A DNA stretch of 64,000 bases from Aliishimia sp963678085 (GTDB lineage: Bacteria > Pseudomonadota > Alphaproteobacteria > Rhodobacterales > Rhodobacteraceae), in assembly GCA_963678085.1 (NCBI GenBank), contig OY782680.1:620001-684000 (forward strand), written 5' to 3'. Positions 8,855 to 17,519 of the stretch are shown piece after piece; positions within the stretch are counted from its first letter, which is position 1; every line of letters begins with the position of its first letter. Under the pieces are notes generated by a model, which searched no databases, was not told where the DNA came from, and saw only the letters and a program-made list of their open reading frames with translations. A program made the position numbers and the translations under genes.

Positions 8855-10251
8855 GGGAGTATCTCCGCATTTTCCTGTTTGATCACTTCAAGGCTACGGC
8901 GTGTGCGCGCATTGCGAAACCCCCATTCACGCCAATCATCGGGGCGGAATATGTATCTAATCGGCATGTAGGCGCGGCAGTGAATATTTTGGTTTTGCCT
9001 CACGATGGGGAGTGCGTCTTCGCTCAACTTGCAAATATATTCGATATCTAACTTTTCCGTATATTTCAGATTGTAGGACGTAACCAACCGATCAAAGCTC
9101 ACAAAGCAGCAGGCATAAAGCACTAAAATGCCCAAGGCCGTGACACGGGCCAGCATCCAGCGATTGCTCTCAGCTTTGAAAATCTGCCACAAGATCAGCC
9201 CCAGCCCTGCCGCAACAAGACCAATCCAAATCGCAGCCGCCAAACGCAGGCGGGTGAGGCCATAGACTTCTACATAGAGCTCAAGGCGAATGAGCGAAGA
9301 ACAGGTCAGCCAAAAGGTTTGCGCCATCCACAGGATCAGCAGGATGCGGATGGTCGGGGCAAATTCCATGAACGGGCGAGCCATCAGGGCAAACCCACCG
9401 GACAATAGCGCCAGCGCAACCAGCGGATACGAGCCACGATGTGCATATTCAGCGTAAGTCATCCCCTCGGGCAGACGCGCGCCGCCCGCAAGATATGCGA
9501 TATCCATTGCGTTTTGCAGCGCAAAGAGCAGGTTAAAGAGAATGAGCGAGCGGATAATAGCCTCGGCATTGACCCAAAGCGGCAGGCGTTTGGGGCCGAT
9601 TTGCGCTTTACGCTCATGGGTAAGGAGCGGCCCAAAGCGCGCAAGATCCAGCATGGGCCAGATAAACAGCGCGATGCCGGTCCACAGAAACACCCGCCCA
9701 GGATGTGGAAGGCGAAATGTATCGTCAAAAAGCAGCGATTGCAGCACGGGATTTGCTTGCAAAATGAGCCCAGCAAAGATCAATCCCACAGCCACCGGCA
9801 AGGTCCAACCGCGCAAGAGCTGTGCTGTATTCAGATTGCGCTCTTTTGCGCGCAGGGCCTGTTTGGCGGACCAAAGGCTTTGTGCTGGGGCCAGCAACCA
9901 AAAGCGCAGCGCGGCCTTTAGCCAACTGATCTGCTCAAACCCCATCAACGCGGCCAGGGCGATCGGAATGCCAAGCACCGCAAACCCGATTGAGAGCGGT
10001 TGAACCAGCTCGACCAGCGGTAAAAGGCTCAAAGCACTGATCGCAACGAACAGCTGCCTGCGACGCTTTGAAATTGGGCGCGGTGCGAAAGCATAAGCTG
10101 CGCCAAGGGCGCTCGCACAGAGCACGACCAAAGCCAGGCCCGGCGCCACGCGCCAAATCAGCAAATCTGCAAGAATGATCAATGCGATAAAAGCAAAGGG
10201 CCGGATGCTGCGCTGCATGAGGCTCTGCTCGGATAGAAACGTGATTGTCAT
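8851..10251 (-). CDS. DUF4173 domain multi-spanning membrane protein
   Basis: A 466-residue inner-membrane protein with roughly ten or more hydrophobic segments. It carries the family signature TYAEYAHRGSYPLVALALL, and its C-terminal soluble tail is rich in charged residues. The function of DUF4173 is unknown. I chose the ATG at 10251 because AGGGGG sits a few bases upstream on the coding strand; upstream ATGs at 10278 and a longer reading frame lack such a site. It is the first gene of the operon with the response regulator and kinase, an arrangement that suggests it is sensed by, regulates, or is controlled by that pair. Confidence 0.85.
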   Translation of the reverse strand: MTITFLSEQSLMQRSIRPFAFIALIILADLLIWRVAPGLALVVLCASALGAAYAFAPRPISKRRRQLFVAISALSLLPLVELVQPLSIGFAVLGIPIALAALMGFEQISWLKAALRFWLLAPAQSLWSAKQALRAKERNLNTAQLLRGWTLPVAVGLIFAGLILQANPVLQSLLFDDTFRLPHPGRVFLWTGIALFIWPMLDLARFGPLLTHERKAQIGPKRLPLWVNAEAIIRSLILFNLLFALQNAMDIAYLAGGARLPEGMTYAEYAHRGSYPLVALALLSGGFALMARPFMEFAPTIRILLILWMAQTFWLTCSSLIRLELYVEVYGLTRLRLAAAIWIGLVAAGLGLILWQIFKAESNRWMLARVTALGILVLYACCFVSFDRLVTSYNLKYTEKLDIEYICKLSEDALPIVRQNQNIHCRAYMPIRYIFRPDDWREWGFRNARTRRSLEVIKQENAEILP

Positions 10252-10396
10252 TATTACCCCCTGGTTTGGTTCGCTCATTTCTGCCAAGGGCGCTGCGCAA
10301 AAGGGGGTGGGCAAGATGTGCAGCTTTTGCGTAAAGATCCCTGTTGCAGCTCAGCCGTGACCGTGAGAGCTTAGCGCGAGTAACAAGGAGCGGCTT

Positions 10397-11416
10397 ATGC
10401 AGGGGATTTATACAGAAGAGAGCACGAAACTGAGCCAAACGCAGCTCCCGCAGGTGACGCAGCCGCTTCATAAGGGGCCACGCAATAAGGGTATGGCACT
10501 TGATCTTGACTGGGTGCGCTCGGCTGAGGCCAATCGTTCGGCCATTGAACGGCGCGCGGCTCAGCTCCCGGCAAGGCGTTCGGTGAAAAAGGCGCATCAA
10601 GCGGCATGGCTGGCGCGGGCGATATCCTGCATAGATCTGACCACGCTTTCGGGTGATGATACCGAGCGACGGGTAGAGCGGCTTTGCGCCAAAGCGCGCC
10701 AACCGGTGCGTCAAGAGATGCTGGATCAGCTGGGCCTGCCCGATCTGACCGTTGGCGCGGTATGTGTCTATCATGAAATGGTGCCTGCCGCTTGCCGCGC
10801 TTTGCAGGGTTCCGGCATTCCTGTTGCCGCCGTGTCTACTGGCTTTCCCGCAGGGCTCTCACCCTTTCATCTACGCTTGGCTGAGATCCGCGAAAGCGTC
10901 GCCGCCGGTGCCGAGGAGATCGACATAGTCATCTCGCGCCGTCATGTTCTTACCGGGGATTGGCAGGCGCTTTACGATGAGATGCGCCAGATGCGCGAGG
11001 CTTGCGGGCCAGCCCATGTTAAAGCGATCCTGGCCACCGGAGAGCTGGGCACGCTGCGCAACGTAGCGCGCGCCTCTCTGGTGTGCATGATGGGCGGGGC
11101 GGATTTCATCAAGACCTCCACCGGCAAAGAAAGCGTGAATGCAACCCTGCCCGTAACGCTCGTGATGCTGCGTGCAATTCGCGACTATTATGAGCGCAGC
11201 GGCGTGCGTATCGGCTATAAACCCGCCGGCGGCATTTCAAAGGCCAAAGACGCGCTGACCTATCTGGCAATGATCAAAGAAGAACTCGGAGATCGCTGGC
11301 TCAGGCCCGATCTGTTTCGCTTCGGGGCCTCTTCGCTCTTGGGCGATATTGAACGGCAACTCGAGCATCACCTAACCGGGCACTATTCAGCAAGCTACCG
11401 TCACGGGCTGGGCTAA
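10397..11416 (+). CDS. deoC: Deoxyribose-phosphate aldolase
   Basis: A 339-residue class I aldolase that splits 2-deoxyribose 5-phosphate into acetaldehyde and glyceraldehyde 3-phosphate. The Schiff-base lysine is in ADFIKTSTGK near residue 240, and the second lysine in IGYKPAGGI near 274. At 339 residues it is longer than the usual 220-260, with about 80-100 extra N-terminal residues as seen in the eukaryote-like DeoC group. A strong AAGGAG site precedes the ATG. Eleven bases separate it from an aldehyde dehydrogenase, which fits oxidation of the acetaldehyde product. Confidence 0.93.
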   Translation: MQGIYTEESTKLSQTQLPQVTQPLHKGPRNKGMALDLDWVRSAEANRSAIERRAAQLPARRSVKKAHQAAWLARAISCIDLTTLSGDDTERRVERLCAKARQPVRQEMLDQLGLPDLTVGAVCVYHEMVPAACRALQGSGIPVAAVSTGFPAGLSPFHLRLAEIRESVAAGAEEIDIVISRRHVLTGDWQALYDEMRQMREACGPAHVKAILATGELGTLRNVARASLVCMMGGADFIKTSTGKESVNATLPVTLVMLRAIRDYYERSGVRIGYKPAGGISKAKDALTYLAMIKEELGDRWLRPDLFRFGASSLLGDIERQLEHHLTGHYSASYRHGLG

Positions 11417-11427
11417 AGGGGTATCAC

Positions 11428-13758
11428 ATGAGCGTTGCAGATATATTTGACAGCATGGAATTTGGCGAGGCCCCGGAAAATGCAGCCGAAGCGCTGGCTT
11501 GGCTCGTTGATCAGGGCAGCCAGTTTGGCCATTTTATCAATGGGGAGTGGACTGATGCACGGGCGGATTTTCAGACCCGTAACCCCGCAACCGGCGAAGT
11601 GCTGGCCGATATCTCGCAAGCCACACAAGACGAGGTGACCCAGGCAGTAGAAGCCGCCCGCGCCGCGCAACCGGCCTGGGAAGCAGATGGGCATAGCCGC
11701 GCCAAAGTGCTCTATGCGCTGGCGCGTCTTTTGCAAAAGCACAGCCGCCTCTTTGCGGTGCTCGAAACGCTTGATACCGGCAAGCCCATCCGCGAGAGCC
11801 GCGATATCGACATCCCCCTTGCGCAGCGGCATTTTTACTATCACGCGGGCATGGCGCAGCTGATGCGAACCGAGCTGCCAGATCGTCGCGCGCTGGGTGT
11901 GTGCGGGCAGATCATTCCTTGGAATTTCCCCTTGCTGATGCTGGCCTGGAAAATTGCGCCGGCTCTTGCGATGGGCAATACCGTGGTGCTCAAACCCGCT
12001 GAATATACGCCGCTGACCGCGCTGCTTTTTGCCGATCTGTGCAACCAAGCGGGCGTTCCTCCTGGCGTGGTGAATATCGTTACCGGCGATGGCGCGGTGG
12101 GTGAGATGATCGTGGCCGCTGATGTGGATAAGATCGCCTTTACTGGCTCTACCGAAGTAGGCCGCGCGATCCGCATCGCCACGGCTGGCAGCGGCAAGGC
12201 GCTGACCCTGGAGCTGGGCGGCAAATCTCCTTATATCGTCTTTGAAGATGCGGATCTTGATAGCGCGGTTGAGGGGCTGGTCGATGCCATCTGGTTCAAC
12301 CAAGGACAGGTCTGCTGCGCCGGAGCGCGGCTCTTGGTGCAAGAGCCTGTAGCGGATGCATTCTATGCCAAGCTGCGTGCGCGTATGGACAAGCTACGCA
12401 TCGGAAATCCGCTGGATAAAAGCATCGATGTGGGCGCTGTGATCGACCCGGTGCAACATGCGCGGATCACCGAAATGGTTGCCGGCAATGACAGTGGAGA
12501 GATGCATGTGGCCGCAGCGCCTCTGCCTGAAACGGGCTGTTACTATCCGCCCACGCTGATTACGGGCATGGCTCCTTCCGATGCTTTGATGCAAGAAGAG
12601 ATCTTTGGCCCGGTTCTGGTCTCCACCACCTTTCGCACGCCCACCGAAGCGGTGCAGCTGGCCAATAACACGCGCTATGGTCTTGCGGCGAGCATCTGGT
12701 CCGAGAATATCAATGTCGCGCTCGACATTGCGCCCCAGCTTGCTGCCGGGGTGGTTTGGGTCAATGGCACCAATATGTTTGACGCGGCAGCCGGTTTTGG
12801 CGGTGTGCGCGAAAGCGGCTTTGGCCGTGAAGGCGGCTGGGAGGGCCTGCGTGCCTATACGAAAGATCGCCGCGCGCCCGCGCCCTTGCAGGGCCCCGTC
12901 GCATTTACCGGAAGCGGCGCGCAAGCAGGGATTGATCGCACCCGCAAGCTCTATATCGGCGGCAAACAGGCCCGGCCCGATGGGGGCTATTCACAGCCGG
13001 TCTATGGGGCAGACGGGCAAGCCTTGGGTGAGATCAGTCTGGCTGGGCGCAAAGATGTGCGCGGTGCGGTTGAGGCAGCAATTGGCGCGGGGTCTTGGTC
13101 CAAAACCACAGGGCATCTGCGCGCGCAAATCCTTTATTACATTGCAGAAAATCTCTCAGCACGCGCGGATGAATTCGCAAATTTGCTTGATGCCATGAGC
13201 GGGGAAGGGGGTGGCGCGCAGGAGGTGCAGAGCTGCATCGAGCGGCTCTTTACCTATGCCGCTTGGGCCGACAAGTTCGATGGACAGATCAAGAATGTGC
13301 CCATGCGCGGCGCGGTTTTGGGGATGCGCGAGCCGGTCGGGGTGATTGGTGCATTGTGCCCGGCTGAGGCACCGCTTTTGGGGCTGATTTCATTGATGGC
13401 GCCGGGGATTGCGATGGGCAACCGCATGGTGCTTTGTGTTTCGGAAACCTTCCCCCTGGCGGCGATGGATTTTCTGCAAGTGCTTGAAACCTCGGATGTG
13501 CCGGGCGGAGTTGTGAACCTGCTTTCCGGCCCGCATGAAGACACAGCCGCGCATCTGGCGGGTCATTTGGCTGTGGATGCGGTCTGGAGCTTTGGCAGCG
13601 CTGAAATCGCCGGGGTCGCCGAGCGGCAAGCCGCGGGAAATCTCAAACGCACCTGGAGCAATAACGGGCTAACCACGGATTGGAGCCAAGCAGAGGGGCG
13701 CGCGTTTTTGGAGGCCGCGACGGAGATCAAAACAGTGTGGATCCCTTACGGGGCGTGA
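11428..13758 (+). CDS. Two-domain aldehyde dehydrogenase, ALDH16-type
   Basis: A 776-residue protein with two ALDH modules. Module one (about 30-480) has the NAD-binding and catalytic features: PWNFPLLMLAWK near 164-175, the base Glu262 in LELGGKSP, and catalytic Cys296 in NQGQVCCAG. Module two (about 510-776) keeps an ALDH-like sequence (EPVGVIGALCPAEAPLL) but has neither the GQ-C motif nor the LELGG glutamate and is shortened. This matches ALDH16, where the second domain is a non-catalytic structural copy, as described for a Loktanella enzyme. Its position directly after deoC suggests that acetaldehyde or a deoxysugar aldehyde is the substrate. Confidence 0.9.
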   Translation: MSVADIFDSMEFGEAPENAAEALAWLVDQGSQFGHFINGEWTDARADFQTRNPATGEVLADISQATQDEVTQAVEAARAAQPAWEADGHSRAKVLYALARLLQKHSRLFAVLETLDTGKPIRESRDIDIPLAQRHFYYHAGMAQLMRTELPDRRALGVCGQIIPWNFPLLMLAWKIAPALAMGNTVVLKPAEYTPLTALLFADLCNQAGVPPGVVNIVTGDGAVGEMIVAADVDKIAFTGSTEVGRAIRIATAGSGKALTLELGGKSPYIVFEDADLDSAVEGLVDAIWFNQGQVCCAGARLLVQEPVADAFYAKLRARMDKLRIGNPLDKSIDVGAVIDPVQHARITEMVAGNDSGEMHVAAAPLPETGCYYPPTLITGMAPSDALMQEEIFGPVLVSTTFRTPTEAVQLANNTRYGLAASIWSENINVALDIAPQLAAGVVWVNGTNMFDAAAGFGGVRESGFGREGGWEGLRAYTKDRRAPAPLQGPVAFTGSGAQAGIDRTRKLYIGGKQARPDGGYSQPVYGADGQALGEISLAGRKDVRGAVEAAIGAGSWSKTTGHLRAQILYYIAENLSARADEFANLLDAMSGEGGGAQEVQSCIERLFTYAAWADKFDGQIKNVPMRGAVLGMREPVGVIGALCPAEAPLLGLISLMAPGIAMGNRMVLCVSETFPLAAMDFLQVLETSDVPGGVVNLLSGPHEDTAAHLAGHLAVDAVWSFGSAEIAGVAERQAAGNLKRTWSNNGLTTDWSQAEGRAFLEAATEIKTVWIPYGA

Positions 13759-13775
13759 GCGAAAGCGTCCCAACT

Positions 13776-15086
13776 TTAATCCGTTGTCTCGATGCCTTCG
13801 GGCGTGCCAACAACCACGAAACGCAGATTTTCTGGTTGATAGAGCCATTTGGCGACGGCGTTTGCACCCTCTAAAGTCACGGCGTTTACCTTGTCATTGC
13901 GCCCGGCGATATAGTCGATGGGCAGGCCCTGTGCCTGCATCCCTGCCAAAATCGAGGCAATATTGGCATTGCCATCAAAGCGCAGCGGATAGGCCCCGGT
14001 CAAATAGAGTTTTGCGTCGTCCAGCTCTTCTTGGGTGATGCCGTTCTCAGCGATGTTGCGCCATTCGTCTTTGATCACGTCGATGGCTTCGGCGATGCGA
14101 TCATTGGCCGAAGAGACGCTGCCGATATAGGTGGCGGCATAGTCGCGCGGGGAGAGATAGGCATAAACACCGTAGGTTAATCCGCGTTTGACACGTACCT
14201 CTTGTGTCAGGCGGCTTTCGAATCCGCCGCCGCCCAAGATGTAATTGAGCAGATAGGCCTCAAAGAATTGCGGATGGTCGCGCTCGATCCCGGCATGGCC
14301 AAAGATGGCGACGGATTGCGGTGTTTCAAACGGGACGATGGTTGTGCCGCCTCTCAGATTTGGGGTGATTTTTTCAGGGAGCGGCGTCTGCGCAAGGGGT
14401 AAATCGCCCAGCAGGTGGTCGATGATCTGGCCAAGCGTTTCGGAATCAAGATCGCCCACAGCGCCAATCACCACCCGGTCGCGCACCAATGTGGCGCGGT
14501 GTGCGGCGATGAGATCGTCGCGGGTGAGTGCCGTAACGCTGGCCTCTGTCCCATCTGCGGAGGAGCCGTAGGGATGCGCGCCAAAGGCAATCTCGTTAAA
14601 GGCCTGACTGGCCAAACTGCGCGGGTCTTTGGCATCAGAGCGGATATTGGACAGAAGCTGCTGGCGCACGCGCTCAACGGCGTCTTGGTCAAAACGGGGT
14701 GCAATGAGAGTGTCGCGCAACAGCTCTATCGCCTCATCCCGGTTTTCGCTCAAAAACCGTGCGGTCACCGTCAGCCCATCCCCGCCGACCGAATAGCCAA
14801 ACGAGGCGGCCAGTCCATCGCGGGCCTCAGCGAATTGGCGCGCGTCCAACTCGCCAGAGCCTTCTTCCAAAAGCGATGTCATCAAAGAGATTGCGCCGCG
14901 TTTTTCGGGGGCATCTAGTGAGGCTCCGCCTTGAAAATAAAGCTCAATGGCCGCAAAGGGGATGGAGGGTTCTTCGACCAGCCACGCGGTAAATCCGCCC
15001 GGTGTTTTCACCTCTTTGATGTTGATTTCAGCCCATGCGAGTGTGGCGCAGGCCCAAAGGGCGAGTGTTGCAAAAAACAGTCTCAT
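13776..15086 (-). CDS. M16 family peptidase-like protein without zinc motif
   Basis: A 436-residue exported insulinase-family protein with a signal peptide at residues 1-19. The HxxEH zinc site of M16 enzymes is replaced by LMTSLLEEG at the equivalent place, so this should be the non-catalytic partner. It is coupled by a four-base overlap to an upstream gene for a full M16 enzyme, matching the known two-subunit arrangement of bacterial M16B peptidases in the periplasm. The C-terminal part keeps the GLTYGVYAYL segment that forms the substrate chamber. It converges on the ALDH16 gene with a 17-base gap. Confidence 0.88.
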   Translation of the reverse strand: MRLFFATLALWACATLAWAEINIKEVKTPGGFTAWLVEEPSIPFAAIELYFQGGASLDAPEKRGAISLMTSLLEEGSGELDARQFAEARDGLAASFGYSVGGDGLTVTARFLSENRDEAIELLRDTLIAPRFDQDAVERVRQQLLSNIRSDAKDPRSLASQAFNEIAFGAHPYGSSADGTEASVTALTRDDLIAAHRATLVRDRVVIGAVGDLDSETLGQIIDHLLGDLPLAQTPLPEKITPNLRGGTTIVPFETPQSVAIFGHAGIERDHPQFFEAYLLNYILGGGGFESRLTQEVRVKRGLTYGVYAYLSPRDYAATYIGSVSSANDRIAEAIDVIKDEWRNIAENGITQEELDDAKLYLTGAYPLRFDGNANIASILAGMQAQGLPIDYIAGRNDKVNAVTLEGANAVAKWLYQPENLRFVVVGTPEGIETTD

Positions 15087-16414
15087 TGCGCCGCCTCCGC
15101 TTTCATCAAATGCCCGGTCACGGATTTCTTATCTTGGAATATATCTTTTGCCGCCGCGATAATCTCTTCGGGGGTGATTTCTTGCAGCAGCGCGGGCCAA
15201 GCTTGCACATCTTCTACCGTGAGCCCAGAGGTGAGCGCTTGGCCGTAGCGCTGCGCGATCCCATCCACCGCATCGCGCGCATAGATTTCAGAGGCGCGTA
15301 CCTGCATCTTGATCCGCTTGAGCGCGTCTAGATCCACGCCCTCGGCGATAAAGCCTTGCAGTACCTTATCCATGGCGGCTTCGGCGTCTTCCAGGGTTAC
15401 ATCCGGGCGCGGCACGATCACCACGTCAAAGCTGGTCGCATCTAGCGAGGTGCCTCTGTAAAATGCGCCGCTATAGACCGCGATTTGTTCTTCGAATTGC
15501 AGTTTTTCGCTCATGTAAGAGGTGGTGCCGCCCCCGAGTAGTTCCGCCAGAAGAAGCAGCGCGGCGGGTTTGCGTTGATCGCCGGGATTGCGTTCGGGCG
15601 CAAGATAGGAGCGGGCAACATAGGGGGTGGCGACACGGGGATCGTCAAGCAGCACGCGCCGCTCGGCGATTTGGGGCGGCTCGGGACTGTGGGCACGGGG
15701 TTTGATGTCTGGATTGGCGGGGATCGGGCCGTAATGCTGGCTGGCCAGCGCACGCACCTGGGCTGGGGTTACATCACCAGAAACCACAAGAATGGCATTA
15801 TTGGGCGCATAAAAGCGTTCATAAAACCCCATCACCTCATCCATGCCGAGCTGTTCGATCTCATGTTTCCAGCCCACGATTGGGATGCCATAGTGATGAT
15901 TGAGATATTGGGCCGCATTCATTTGCTCATTAAACAGCGCGCGGGGATTGTTTTCGGTGCGTTGATTGCGCTCTTCCAGCACCACGCCGCGCTCGGCGAT
16001 GATTTCTTCTTCGGTGAGGCGCAGATTTTGCATGCGATCCGCTTCCATCTGCATCATAAGCCCCAGGCGATCTGCCGCGACGCGCTGGAAATAGGCGGTG
16101 TAATCGTAAGAGGTAAAGGCGTTGTCCTGCCCGCCATTGGCCGAAACAATGGCGGAAAATTCGCCCGAGGCCAGGGTATCGGTCGCCTTGAACATCAGAT
16201 GCTCAAGAAAATGCGCAACACCCGATTGGCCGGGCGGTTCATCCGCAGAGCCGACGCGATACCAAACCATATGCTGCACAACGGGGGCGCGGTGATCTTC
16301 GACCACGATCACATCCATGCCATTATCCAGGGTAAAGCTGGTGACCAAATCATTGGCCCAGCTCAATGTAGGGGCGGCCGCGAAAAATAGGGCGGCAAGA
16401 AAAGAACGTCTCAT
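15083..16414 (-). CDS. M16 family zinc metallopeptidase (catalytic subunit)
   Basis: A 443-residue periplasmic peptidase with a signal peptide at 1-20. The inverted zinc motif HFLEH lies at residues 68-72, with the third ligand region ERGVVLEER about 75 residues later. It belongs to the processing-peptidase-like M16B family, which degrades or trims peptides and works as a pair with the adjacent zinc-less homologue. The next gene starts inside its stop codon (ATGA). The upstream neighbour is a small lipoprotein gene on the same strand. Confidence 0.92.
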   Translation of the reverse strand: MRRSFLAALFFAAAPTLSWANDLVTSFTLDNGMDVIVVEDHRAPVVQHMVWYRVGSADEPPGQSGVAHFLEHLMFKATDTLASGEFSAIVSANGGQDNAFTSYDYTAYFQRVAADRLGLMMQMEADRMQNLRLTEEEIIAERGVVLEERNQRTENNPRALFNEQMNAAQYLNHHYGIPIVGWKHEIEQLGMDEVMGFYERFYAPNNAILVVSGDVTPAQVRALASQHYGPIPANPDIKPRAHSPEPPQIAERRVLLDDPRVATPYVARSYLAPERNPGDQRKPAALLLLAELLGGGTTSYMSEKLQFEEQIAVYSGAFYRGTSLDATSFDVVIVPRPDVTLEDAEAAMDKVLQGFIAEGVDLDALKRIKMQVRASEIYARDAVDGIAQRYGQALTSGLTVEDVQAWPALLQEITPEEIIAAAKDIFQDKKSVTGHLMKAEAAQ

Positions 16415-16496
16415 GGCTTACCTTCACAAATATAGGTTAAGGTGTCATGTACGCACCGCGCGCTAAGCTTCAAGGCGTATCGCGAATATGTGAGCT

Positions 16497-16994
16497 TTAA
16501 TTAAGAGGCGCAGAGGGTGTTCGCGCGCCCGCACGGCGCCAGCGGCGGTGTTCGGCTTCTGCGTCCAATGCCTCGTGGCGGTAGACATTAAAGTAGTTGT
16601 CCACTTTGACCAGTTTGATTTGAGTAAAACGGCCCCGGCGGCGGCGGAAATCCTCATCCTCGGCGGCAAGTTGTTCGCGAATGCCCGCGCTCACCCCAAG
16701 CCGGGTGCTATGGGATACCAGCGCTGCATCGCTTTGGGGAATGCCGCCATTGCTGGGGCGACCGCCCAGGGCGATCACGCTATCTTGCAAAGGCGTCTGG
16801 TCGGTCCGGTTTGGCCCGCCCGGTGTGGGTTTGGGCAGCTGCGCATAGCTGGGCGGGGCTTGTAGCGGTTTATTGGGCACGATTCCGAATTCGTCGGGCC
16901 CTTCTCCTGGTTTCACCAATGTGCGCAGCCCTTTATCCGAGCAAGCCGCCAGACTTAAGGTCACACAGGCCAGAATCACAAAACGCCGCATCAA
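16497..16994 (-). CDS. DUF3035 lipoprotein, possible BamF outer-membrane assembly subunit
   Basis: A 165-residue lipoprotein. The signal ends in a lipobox (SLAAC) with the lipidated cysteine near residue 18. The conserved block GPDEFGIVPNKPLQAPPSYAQLP near 33-55 resembles the PDEF...PL.PP motif reported for alphaproteobacterial BamF, a component of the beta-barrel assembly complex. The rest is charged and has no recognisable fold. It lies directly downstream of lspA, whose product matures lipoproteins, in a leftward run of envelope genes. The DUF3035 call is firm, the BamF role less so. Confidence 0.75.
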   Translation of the reverse strand: MMRRFVILACVTLSLAACSDKGLRTLVKPGEGPDEFGIVPNKPLQAPPSYAQLPKPTPGGPNRTDQTPLQDSVIALGGRPSNGGIPQSDAALVSHSTRLGVSAGIREQLAAEDEDFRRRRGRFTQIKLVKVDNYFNVYRHEALDAEAEHRRWRRAGARTPSAPLN

Positions 16995-17045
16995 ATCGCT
17001 CCCTTTACCCAGGTTCCCTTGAGATACGGCAATCTTGCCGGGCTG

Positions 17046-17519
17046 TCACGCCTCCTTTTTCGGATCTGGCGTCAGGAGGATCAATCCGAAGGCCCCGCCA
17101 AAGATAAAGATATCTGCTACGTTGAACACGAACGGATTGTTGATCCCGCAGCAGGACATGTTGAGGAAATCGAGCACATAGCCGTAAAGCAGCCTGTCAA
17201 ACACATTGCCAAGTGCGCCGCCGATCACGAGCCCGGCGCAAATCCGCCCGAAATTGCCCAGCCCCGCGCGCGGCAACCACCATATCAGCCAGGCACAGAT
17301 CGCCAGTGCCAGCCCGATCCAAACCCAGCGATTCACATCATCGCCAAAGAGGCCAAAATTGATCCCATGGTTTTCACCATAGATAAAGCGCAAAAAGGGC
17401 GGGTAGACATCATAGGGGCCCGACAGAGCATTCACGCCAAGCCGGTGGATCACGGCATATTTGCTCGCCTGATCCAGGGCAAAGGCGATAAACGCGAATA
17501 TCCAAGCAAGACGTGTCAT
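17046..17519 (-). CDS. lspA: Lipoprotein signal peptidase II
   Basis: A 157-residue inner-membrane aspartic protease that cleaves the signal peptide from diacylated prolipoproteins. Four membrane segments are visible. The catalytic aspartates are Asp108 in GALGNVFDRL and Asp136 in FNVADIFIF. The start ATG shares one base with the purH stop (TGATG), so translation is coupled. The order purH-lspA-DUF3035-M16-M16 is typical of roseobacters as I remember them. Confidence 0.95.
   Translation of the reverse strand: MTRLAWIFAFIAFALDQASKYAVIHRLGVNALSGPYDVYPPFLRFIYGENHGINFGLFGDDVNRWVWIGLALAICAWLIWWLPRAGLGNFGRICAGLVIGGALGNVFDRLLYGYVLDFLNMSCCGINNPFVFNVADIFIFGGAFGLILLTPDPKKEA

Noticed and set aside
11413..12342. 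Long antisense ORF of 309 codons opposite the aldehyde dehydrogenase
   Set aside because: It mirrors a strongly supported gene in a GC-rich frame, and its sequence has no recognisable domain. Similar long antisense frames at 9935-10774, 15575-16390, 17019-17831 and 37915-39000 were dropped for the same reason.
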